DNA of 64,000 bases from positions 372,001-436,000 of the forward strand of contig NZ_JAJALI010000004.1 in the NCBI RefSeq assembly GCF_020523795.1, written 5' to 3'. Position numbers and translations under genes: made by a program. Positions within the stretch are counted from its first letter, which is position 1; every line of letters starts with the position of its first letter. Below are positions 41,428 through 51,100 of this stretch, in pieces. The DNA comes from Ancylobacter sp. Lp-2 (GTDB taxonomy: Bacteria; Pseudomonadota; Alphaproteobacteria; Rhizobiales; Xanthobacteraceae). The notes under the pieces were generated by a model. It saw only the letters and a program-made list of their open reading frames with translations, did no database searches and had not been told where the DNA came from.

Positions 41428-42539
41428 GCCTCTTCGAGGCATCCCGCCGGAAGCCTCCCGCGTAGATGATGGTCAAAGAAACTCGCCAGGCAGGCTTCAA
41501 TTATCGCCTTCGTCCGAACGGGATCCGCGCGCAGCCAACTCCGCCAAAAACTTAATCCCAACGCGAAGTCGGATAGATTTTCGTGAACTGCCCCCACTAG
41601 GCGGATTCCCAGGCTCCCCGGACGTTGAACGAGCTGGAACTCCTCTGTGAGATCTCGACGGGTGAGGCGAGCCTCGTAGCGACGTGCTGGAGTGGCATCA
41701 TCCGCCTCGGCGTCGCTTGGAAATGGAAAATCGCTCAGCATGAGAAGGTAGGGCGCAGTCACCGCTCCATGGGCGGCCCGCCCGAAAAGCCAGCCATCGA
41801 GATTGGCGACAGCAATGATGCGGGGATCCAGCACGCTCGCTTCGGCCGCCGTCGAGCCTCCCAATGACCACCCAAATGCGCCGACGCGATCAAGCGACAC
41901 CGACTCCAGCCACGATGGCCCATCCGGTCGTCGCCGGAGCTCTGCTAACCGGTCAAGAACCTCGACTAGCCGTAAGGCCTGCCGGTGAACTTTCTCGTCC
42001 GCGCTATCCAGCGTGATCTTGTAGGCCGCCTCGGAGGTGAAATCGAAGAGCAACGGCCTCACGCCGGCGGAGACCAGCTCCGGCACCTGCTCAACGTCGT
42101 CAAGCGCGACAACCACATAGCCGAGCCGAGCGAGCGCCGCCGCCGTCGTCGCATTGTCGGTCCGCTGCTTTCCCGAACCCGGCGTATAGAACAGCAGTGC
42201 CGTCCCGCTCCCTCCCACGTCGGAGAAATCGTCCTGCTCAACCCGAGCACGCCAAATGTCGATGGTTATCCGTTCAGCGGTATGGCCCCCTGCTCCCTCC
42301 GCAAGGACCAGTGTTTGATGGACGACGCCGGGCTCTGCCGCCGCCATGCTCCTGCGCAGCTGAGAGACAAGGGACGACGCCATGGTGGCGATCCGCCCAC
42401 CGACGGATCTGCTCATCTCCTCGCCCACCATGGACAGCGCCACGGCAATGGCGACGGACAGCACCAGCGCGGCGCCGGCCCATCTCCAATACGAGGCTCG
42501 CATCCAGCCTCGCGCCCGCTCCCGTGGACAATCTTGCAC
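41352..42539 (-). CDS. Membrane-anchored alpha/beta hydrolase, PAF-acetylhydrolase-like
   Basis: A 395-residue hydrolase. The N-terminus is basic (RERARGWMRASYWRW) and is followed by one membrane helix (AGAALVLSVAIAVALSMV, about 23-40), which would place the catalytic domain in the periplasm. The fold resembles PAF acetylhydrolases: LLFYTPGSGKQRTDN, the nucleophile elbow GAFGWSLGGSTAAEAS, and NLDGWLFGRA. The start is GTG at 42539, seven bases after the NRPS stop; an ATG at 42503 is possible. It is the last gene of the NRPS operon. It could trim the peptide after export, assist release, or confer self-protection; none is proved. Confidence 0.78.
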   Translation of the reverse strand: MQDCPRERARGWMRASYWRWAGAALVLSVAIAVALSMVGEEMSRSVGGRIATMASSLVSQLRRSMAAAEPGVVHQTLVLAEGAGGHTAERITIDIWRARVEQDDFSDVGGSGTALLFYTPGSGKQRTDNATTAAALARLGYVVVALDDVEQVPELVSAGVRPLLFDFTSEAAYKITLDSADEKVHRQALRLVEVLDRLAELRRRPDGPSWLESVSLDRVGAFGWSLGGSTAAEASVLDPRIIAVANLDGWLFGRAAHGAVTAPYLLMLSDFPFPSDAEADDATPARRYEARLTRRDLTEEFQLVQRPGSLGIRLVGAVHENLSDFALGLSFWRSWLRADPVRTKAIIEACLASFFDHHLRGRLPAGCLEEAYIADGVQRFRTIEWPRPQAARAPT

Positions 42540-42546
42540 GACACCG

Positions 42547-45084
42547 TCACTCGGCCGCTTGTTGCGACGGTGACAGCAAAGTCATCGAAATCTCCCTGAG
42601 CCGGGGGCGTAAATACCGCCCGATGACCTGCGCCCCCTCGCCCTGGAACATCCCAGCATGCCAACCGGGAATGGAATGGAAATCCGGATGCCGCCGGAGC
42701 ACCGTGCTCCACCCCATGTCGTCGCCGAGCCCACCGCTGATCATTTCTTCGCTGCGCAGCAGTACCACGCGGCCACCGAAGGCTCCTGGCCGATAGGTAT
42801 CTCGCGCGCGCTCCAGGACGGGAAGGAACCAACGATTTCCCCAATCCTCCTGATTGAACAAACGATCCTCGATCAACCCCAACCGCGCCGCGGCTCTCAG
42901 AATCCCACTCCGACGGATCTTCGGATAGCTGGCGAGCACATCCGCCAGTTCCGCCTGCCCGGCGAACCATTGGGCGTAATGATGCTTCAGAACGTGCCAT
43001 CGATAGGCGCGCTGGAAGGTAGCCCGCTGACGAGCCGGCAGTTCGGCGAGATAGCCTGGCCGCCATGTGTCGGCCAGGATGACGAGAGGAACGACCTCAC
43101 CCTCGGCTTCGAGTTGGCGGGCTGCCTCATAGGCGATCGCGCCGGCGACGCAGAGCCCGAACAACACATAGGGGCCTCTCGGACGAGCCGCGCGGATCAA
43201 CCTCACATAATCGCTCGCCACATCGACCAAAGACCTCTCTTCCAACTCGTGAGGCGTATTTGGGTCGAACAGCTGAATGCCGATGAAGGGGTGATCGGCG
43301 CCGATCGCGCGCGCTACATTGTAGTAGGCCAATGTGTTGTTGATGGCGATGATCGGGGCCTCGCTCCCGTGAGGCTGGATCGGCACGACGTTCCATGGCC
43401 TGAGCCCTCCGCCGACCGACGGCGCTGCAGCTTTTGGGGTCACGCCGGTGCCCAGGCGGCGCGCCATCTGGCCGAGGGTCGGCGCATCGAACAGGACAAG
43501 CGGGTCGATGCGCTGCCCAAACCGCTCGCGCACCCGCGCAAGCATCCGCACGGCGAGCAATGAATGCCCTCCGAGCGCAAAAAAATCGGCGTCGGACGTG
43601 AGAGGACCGCTCTGCAGCAGATCCTCCCAGATCTCCGCCAAGGCGGCCTCGATGGCGGGATCGGCAGCTGGAGTGGGAGGCGCCAGCTCGACCTCCTGCG
43701 CCTTGGAGACCGTGGGTACCGGTGCGCTGCGTTCCGGCGGAACGAGCGCGTCCAGCGAAAAATCGGGCTCGGCGATGGCTCGCTCGAAGGAGGTACGCCA
43801 GAGCGACACGAAGGCCCGAGCGGTATCCTCGCGGAAAATATCGGGATTGTATTCCATGGCCATGCGCCAGCCATCCCGCCACTTCACCACGAAGAAATTC
43901 AGGTCATAAAGCGATCCCGCCGACAGCGACGGCACGCCCTGCAATCGGAACCGCCCGTATTGCCGATACTGAAGCACCTCCTTCAGCATGGTGAAATTGA
44001 CGGAGATCAGTGGCGTACGGGCTGGATCACGCGGCGGATTGAGGAGTTCGACCAGCCGATGAAACGGCATCGCCTGGTGCACTAACGCCTCGCGCACCGT
44101 CTCGTTGGTCCGCGCCAGCAGATCCGAGAAGCTGCGAGCGTGGCGTGTATCGACCCGCAGCACCAGATTGTTGATGAAGACGCCGATCAACGGTTCGAGG
44201 TCGGTCTCATCGCGGCCGGCGATCTGAGTGCCGAGGATGATGTCGGTATGGCCGGTTAGTCTCTTGAGCAGCGCGACGGTCGCGGCACACCCCAGCGCGA
44301 ACGGTGTAACACCGAGCTGCCGGGCCGCCTCCTCCATCCGTTCACTCGTTTCCTGCGAAAGCATTTCCGCGAGGATGATGCCGTGATGCGTCGCGCGGGC
44401 CGGCTTCTCGAAGTCCCCCGGAACCTCCAGATAGGGCGCTCCAACGAGCTGTTCGTGCCAATAGCGCTCATGCTTCACCGCTTCGACCGCGAGATACTCC
44501 CTCTGCCATCGAGCATAGTCGCCATACTGCAGGGGCAGTTCCGGGAGCGGATGCACCCGTCCCGCATCATAGGCCGCCGCGATCTCGCCGAACTCATTGG
44601 CAATGACCCTGATGGACCAGCCGTCGAATACGATCTGATGCACGGTCAAAAGAAGGCTTGCCCGCTCATCGGCCAGTCGCACCAGGGTAACGCGGATCAA
44701 CGGCAGTTCGTGAATGTCGAAAGGCTTCTGGGCTTCGCCCTCGGCTAATTTACGGGCCTCTCCATCCCTCCGGTCTTCCGACAGATGCCGCAGATCGATG
44801 ACCGACAGCTTCAGGCGCAATTCCGGCGCCACCTCCTGAACGGGCTCGCCGTCGATTTCGACGAAACGCGTTCGCAGGACTTCGTGACGTTCGACGATCG
44901 TATTGAATGCCTTTTCGACCGTGTCGTCGGCAACGATTCCGGTCAATTCCCAGCGAAGAGCGACGTTGAGTGCCGCGCTTCCGGGGTCCAGCGAGTCGAT
45001 GAACCAACAGCGTTGCTGCGAGGAGGAACACGGAAAGCGGAGCGTCTCCGACCCGCTATCCACGATCATTGCAACCTGTTCCAT
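42547..45084 (-). CDS. NRPS terminal module C-PCP-TE without an adenylation domain
   Basis: An 845-residue protein. A condensation-type domain spans about 15-445, but its active-site motif reads HQIVFDG (149-155), so the second, catalytic His is Gln150. A carrier domain follows (about 475-545; Ser508 in ALGGHSL). A type I thioesterase covers about 570-830, with GLCVAG placing Cys645 at the nucleophile position, Asp672 in ILADTW and His809 in IPGWHAGMF. No A domain lies between C and PCP. The ATG at 45084 with AGAGG is preferred over a GTG at 45102. It follows the hybrid synthase gene by 23 bp and would act last. Whether it adds a residue or only accepts and releases the chain is unclear. Confidence 0.88.
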   Translation of the reverse strand: MEQVAMIVDSGSETLRFPCSSSQQRCWFIDSLDPGSAALNVALRWELTGIVADDTVEKAFNTIVERHEVLRTRFVEIDGEPVQEVAPELRLKLSVIDLRHLSEDRRDGEARKLAEGEAQKPFDIHELPLIRVTLVRLADERASLLLTVHQIVFDGWSIRVIANEFGEIAAAYDAGRVHPLPELPLQYGDYARWQREYLAVEAVKHERYWHEQLVGAPYLEVPGDFEKPARATHHGIILAEMLSQETSERMEEAARQLGVTPFALGCAATVALLKRLTGHTDIILGTQIAGRDETDLEPLIGVFINNLVLRVDTRHARSFSDLLARTNETVREALVHQAMPFHRLVELLNPPRDPARTPLISVNFTMLKEVLQYRQYGRFRLQGVPSLSAGSLYDLNFFVVKWRDGWRMAMEYNPDIFREDTARAFVSLWRTSFERAIAEPDFSLDALVPPERSAPVPTVSKAQEVELAPPTPAADPAIEAALAEIWEDLLQSGPLTSDADFFALGGHSLLAVRMLARVRERFGQRIDPLVLFDAPTLGQMARRLGTGVTPKAAAPSVGGGLRPWNVVPIQPHGSEAPIIAINNTLAYYNVARAIGADHPFIGIQLFDPNTPHELEERSLVDVASDYVRLIRAARPRGPYVLFGLCVAGAIAYEAARQLEAEGEVVPLVILADTWRPGYLAELPARQRATFQRAYRWHVLKHHYAQWFAGQAELADVLASYPKIRRSGILRAAARLGLIEDRLFNQEDWGNRWFLPVLERARDTYRPGAFGGRVVLLRSEEMISGGLGDDMGWSTVLRRHPDFHSIPGWHAGMFQGEGAQVIGRYLRPRLREISMTLLSPSQQAAE

Positions 45085-45107
45085 GATGTTCCTCTCCACC
45101 ACGCAGC

Positions 45108-48100
45108 TCAGCCGATCTCGGGCGCCGCATTCGCGGCGGTGCGGCGGAAGCTGCTCAGCTTCGGCGGAGCAGCCGATACGGGGCCGCTGCGTGCAATCTC
45201 GTCGGCAACCTGTGCGAGTTCCGCGATCGTGGGGTGCTGCATGAGGTGCCGGGCCTCGAGACGGAGCCCTCGCCCCAGCATGCGCGCAGCGATGCGAAAC
45301 ACCTGGATAGAGTCCGCCCCCAGCATGAACAGGTTGTCTTCGACACCGATGTCCTCCGTTTGCAGCACTTCGGCCCAGATCTCAGCCAAGGCCTGCTCGG
45401 TCGCGTTGCGGGGGCGCAGCACGGTGCGCTCGGCCGCCGGCACGCCCGCGTCTGGCTTCGGCAACGCCTTGCGGTCGAGCTTTCCATTCGGCGTGAGCGG
45501 CAGTGCATCGAGCCGGATCCAGTGCGCCGGCCGCATATAATCGGGCAGCAGCTGGCTCATCTGCGACTGCAGATCGGCAGACTGCAGGGTCTCACGCGGC
45601 TGCTCGACATAGTAACCGACCAGCCGCGCGCTCACGCCTTCGCCGACAAGGGCGACGGCTGCCGCCGCGACGCCCTGGCAGCAGCGAGCCGCACTCTCGA
45701 TGTCTTCGAGCTCGATGCGGAATCCCCTCAGCTTGATCTGCAGGTCGCGCCGACCGAGATGTTGGATGCGCCCATCCGAGAGCCTCCGGGCCAAATCTCC
45801 GGTGTGATAGAAAATCGCCGGCACGCCACCCGCCGGGCTCTCCGAACGGAATGCGCTGGCGGTCAGCTCGGACTGCCCCAAATATCCCTTCGCCAGACCC
45901 TTGCCGCCGATTATCAGTTCGCCCGCGACACCAATCGGCGCGATGCGGCCACTGACGTCGACGACGTGCAACTGGGTGTTCAGCAGAGGCTCGCCGATGG
46001 TGATGGGCCCTTCGCCCGGCGTAACTTTACCAGCGCTGGACCAGATCGTGGTTTCGGTGGGTCCGTAGACGTTCCACAACGCGCCAGCACTACCCCCCAG
46101 CTGTTCGGCGAGGTCGCGCGGCAGCGGCTCGCCGCCGCAGAGCATGATCAGGCCGTCATAGGGCCGGAAACCCGCCTCCAGCAGCATACGCCAGAGCGAT
46201 GGCGTCGCCTGGATGTGGGAAGGCCGCTCGATGTCGATCAGCTCCTTCAGGCCAAAGCCGCCCCGCACCTGCTCCCGGTCGGCGATCAGCACAGTGCCCC
46301 CCGTAACCAAGGGCAGGAACAATTCGAGAATGGCGATGTCGAAGGATACGGTGGTCACCGCCAGCAGCGTCTGCCCAGCGGAGAAGCCGGGACGACGGGC
46401 AAAGGACCACAGTACGTTGGCCAGCGCTTCGTGGCTGACCTCCACCCCCTTGGGTGTTCCGGTCGAGCCGGAGGTGAAAATCACATAAGCGCTGTCCTGC
46501 GGCCAGATCACCGGAAATAGGCCGACTTCCGCCTCTTCGACCGGGACGGCGACCGACAGGTCGATCAGCGGCAAACCGGAGACCAGCTCGGCCGCCCGCA
46601 CGTCGTCGCTGAGTAGCGCATCGAGTTCGGCCTTGTCGGCGACGAGCCGGAGCCGTGCGTCCGGGTGCTCGGGATCGAGTGGCACGAACGCATGGCCGGC
46701 CTTCATGATGGCGAGCAGGCCGGCGACGAGATCGGGCGAGCGCTTCACCAGCAGACCAATTCGCCCGCCCGCCTGTGGCACGAGCCGTTGCAGCCGCTCC
46801 GCCAGGACGTCGGAAGCGCGATCGAGCTCCGCATAGGACAAGGCACGCTCGTGCCAGCGCACCGCGGTGGCGTCGGGTGTGCGAGCCACCTGCGCCCGGA
46901 ACAGATCAGGCAGCGGGCGCAAATCGATATCGTCCTGCCGAGTGGCATTCAGCGTAGTGACGAGCCACTGCAGGCCGGCCGGATCGAGGATTGGTAGTTC
47001 GCTCACCGGCCGCGCCGAGTCCTCCGCCAGCGAGCGCAGCATCTGTTCGAAATGCGACAGCCAACGGGCGATGGTCCCTTCGTCGAACAGATCGGTATTG
47101 TAGTCGCAATCGAGACGCAGACCCTCCGGCCCCTCGATGACGTTGAGGAAAATGTCGAAATTGGTGAAGGCCTTGGCATTGGGCACCACGCGGGCTCCCA
47201 GCCCTCCGAAGTCCAATGCGTCACCCAATCTCTCCAGATTGAACTGCACCTGGGTCAATGGCAGCCGTGAGGAATTGCGCGGCAGATGCAGCTCGCGCAC
47301 CAGCGTGCCGAAGGTGAAGTCCTGGTGCTCGTTGAGCTCCAGCATCTCCTTCTGCACCGACTTCAGGAGGTCGCTCGCGAGCGCACCGCCCTCGACCATC
47401 GTGCGCAGCGGCAGAAAGTTCACGCAGTGCCCCACGAGCGAGCCGCCTTCCACCAGGCTCTGGCCCGCGGTGGGGATGGCCACCACCTGATCCGCCTCGC
47501 CGGTCAGACGCCACATGACGATCTGGAAAGCGCTGGCGAGGGTGGTGAACAATGTTGCTCCCTGCCGGGCGCCGGCCTTCTTCACCGTGCGGCAGAGATC
47601 GGCGTCAATCGCCCCACGGTACGTGCTGCCTTTGAAGCTCTTCATCGCGGCGCGCGGCCGGTCGGACGGCAGTTCCACGTCCGGCGGCAGCGTGTCGAAC
47701 CGGCGAAGCCAGTATGTTTCGTTGTCCTCGCGGCGTCGGCTGGGCATAGCCTGCCGCGCGGCATAACCCCGGAACGGCATTGGTGCCGGCAGGTCGCCCA
47801 CGCCTTGATGGCCGTCATGCGTGTAATGCCGGGCGAGCTCGTCGAGAATGATGTTCATCGACCAGCCATCGCAGACGATGTGATGCGCGGTCAGCACCAG
47901 AACATGCGTCTCCGGTGCGAGCGTCACCACCCTGCCCCGCAGCAATGGACCGGCGACAAGATCGAACGGCGTCGCCGCATCGTCGGCAAGGACCAAAGTC
48001 AGCTCGGCCTCCGGGTTCGCGGCGGTGCTCACATCAATCCGCTGGAGCTGCACTGCCAGCACGTCATCGACGATGAAATGCTCGCCGCTCGCCTCGAAAC

Positions 48101-51100
48101 GCCCCCGCAGGGCGTCATGGCGCGCCACGACCGCTTGCAGCGCCCTTTCGAGGCGATCCGCATCGAGCGCTCCGTCGAAACGCACACTCACGGATTCGTT
48201 GAACGCGCAGGAAGCCGCGTCGCCGGCCTGGGCGGCGAGCCAGACTTCGCGCTGGGGCTCGGTCGGCACGATGCGATCCGGCAGCGGCTCGGGCTGAGGG
48301 TCCGGCGGCGGCACGGCGGCAACCACCGCCGGATGGAGGGTATCGGCCGGCCGATCCTTGCCGGCGAGGATGCCGACCGATTGCAGCGCATCGAGGCTAG
48401 TCGAGAAGATGCGCTCGATCTCCTCGATCTCCGCCTGGCCGTGAGTGGTGGTGAGGAATTTCGGGAAACCGTCCTGGATGTGCAGGCCGATCGAGCGGGC
48501 ATAGGGGAAGAAGAGTGCTCCGAACCGGTCCTCCTCATGGAAGTTCAGATAGAACCAGCTGCTGTAGGTTTCCGCCCGCGTCGCGATCCCACGCCGTTCG
48601 AGATCGGCGTTTATCCGCCCCGCCAGCGCCGCGGTTCGCTGGGTAAGCCCTTGCTGCAGGGCCGGCCCCGCCTCGCGTAGATGCAGCAGCACCGCGCGGG
48701 CCGCCGCCAACGCCAGTGGATGGCGCACGAAAGTGCCGGCGAAGAACGTCGGGGCTGTTTCGGGAACGGACTCGTCGCCATAACGCCATTGGCCTCCGTC
48801 GAGCGCGTCCATGAACCGCGCCGATCCGGCCAGCACGCCGATGGGCAGGCCACCACCAATCACTTTGCCATAGGTCACCATGTCGGCGCGGATGCCAAGC
48901 ACCGCCTGCATGCCACCGGGATGGGTGCGAAAACCGGTCACCACCTCGTCGAGCACGAAGGCCGTACCGGATTTCTCGGTGATCTCGCGCAGCTCGCGCA
49001 GGAAATCGACCGGCACCAGCCCGGGATGCCGGCTTTGCACCGGCTCGGTGATCACCGCCGCTATCTGGTCGGCATTGGCCCTGATCCAGGAAACGCTATC
49101 GGGTGAAGCATAGGGCAGCACCACCATATTGCCGACCGAGCCGGTCGGGATACCCGGCGCAACGGGCAGCGCGCGCGGCGGAGCGGTGAGGCTTCCGCCC
49201 TTGATGAGAACCTCGTCGAACTGCCCATGATAGCCCCCGCTGAAGAGCACGACCCGGTTGCGTCCGGTGACGGTGCGCGCAACGCGCATCGCGGCCATCA
49301 CAGCCTCCGAACCGGTATTGCAGAACGTCACGCGCTCGTTGTTGGTGAGCTCACGCACGAGGTCAGCCACCTCGCCGGCAAGCGGCGATTGCGGCCCGAT
49401 GGCGAAGCCATCGGCCATCTGTCTGGCAACCGCCTCCAACACGAAATCCGGGGCGTGACCGAAGGCGGTCTGCCCATAGCCGTTGACGAGGTCGACATAG
49501 TCATTGCCGTCAACATCCCAGATATGGGAACCCTTGGAACGGGCGCAGACGATGGGAAAAACCGTCTCTTTCCACTCCGCCCGGAAGCCGGCCGCCGCAC
49601 GCGGATCCGCGAGTCCCTCGCGATGCCGCTGGGTATAGGCCTTGGAGCCAGCGGCACGCTTGCTGAAGCGATCCGACAGCTCCGCGATGAAGTCCTTCTG
49701 CTCGGCGGTCAGTGCGGTCGGTGCCGGCTTCGCCGCACGATACACCTGGAAGCGCATGGGCTGCTCTTCCGAAGCGTCCTGCGCCGGGGAGGCCGACGCC
49801 AGGGCCGCGGGCGCCGGCTCCACGGGAACGGTGGAAGCCGCAGCGACAGGCGCGGAAGCCGTCGCAGCCTCCGTGACGTTCGCGGGAGCACCTTGCAGCG
49901 CCGTAATCTGCTGGTTGATCACCTTTTGCATGGCATCGAGCTGCTGGCGGAAAAGATCGGCCATGCTGCCGACTTCCGCCGCCGCACCGACGCCCGGCGC
50001 TGGAGGCGCCGGCGAAGCCACCGCGGCCGGCGGAGCGGCGGCCACGATGAGCGACAGTTGCGGTGCGGCGGCGGGTACCGCCATCGCCTTTGCTGACGCA
50101 CATGCCGGGGGCGTAGTCGGCATGCTGGACGCAAGATGACGCGCCAGATCAGCGACGGTCGGAATATCGGCAAGCAGCTGCCGGAAGGTTACCGGCACCT
50201 TGAAGGTTTGCTGCACCCGAGTTGCCACCTGGGCGAGGAACAGTGAATCGAAGCCCAACTCCAGGAAGGAGGCATGGCGTTCCGAGGCAGGGATCTTTTC
50301 CCCGGACAGATCCTCGAGAACGGCGACAAGCTCGCTCTCCACCTCGGTGGCTCGGCTCATAGCGGAACGGAGCGGCTCGGCTGCATCGGCCATGGGCAGG
50401 TTTCCATTGTGAGGATCATCGACATGCTGGGATGACACGGTGTCGCTCTGTGGCGGCTCGTACGGCGTCGGTTGCGTCATGGTGGAGCCCGACGCAGGAG
50501 GATCGACCCAGTACCTTTCGCGCTGGAAACGATAGGTCGGCAGGGAGACCCGTCGGCAATCTGGCCCCGTCACAGCCTCCCAGTTCGGCTGCACACCACA
50601 GCTCCACAGGACTGCGACGACGTCACGAAGCGTGGCCGCCTCCTCGCCGGCGACACCGAAGGTGGTGAGCAGGGCGCCATAGCGCTCCTTATCGAGCGTC
50701 TGACGCGCGAAGGTCGTCAGCGTACGGCCGGGGCCGATTTCGATCAGGATAGGCTGCTTGAGCTCGGCGACCGCTTCCAGTGCGCGTGCGAACATCACCG
50801 GCGCGCGGCACTGGCGCCCCCAATATTCGGCGGCGACCGGGCGACCAGTGTCGACCCATGTACCCGTGACGCAGGAAACGTAGGGGATCTCGGGAGCGCG
50901 GGCCGACATGGCGCTGAACCGTCGCACCAACGGCTGCATCACCGGTTCCATCATCGATGAATGGAAGGCGTGCGTGGTCCTCAGTCGCTGGAAGGCGATG
51001 CCTCGCCCCTGCAGCGTCGCCTGCAATGCATCCATTGCCTCGGGGCGGCCGGAGGCAACGCTCTGCCGCGGTCCGTTCGCAGCCGCGATCAACACGCCCT

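Noticed and set aside
42547..45084. Hidden A domain in the terminal NRPS protein
   Set aside because: C runs straight into PCP with about 30 residues between them; no SGSTG or GYGPTE motif is present.
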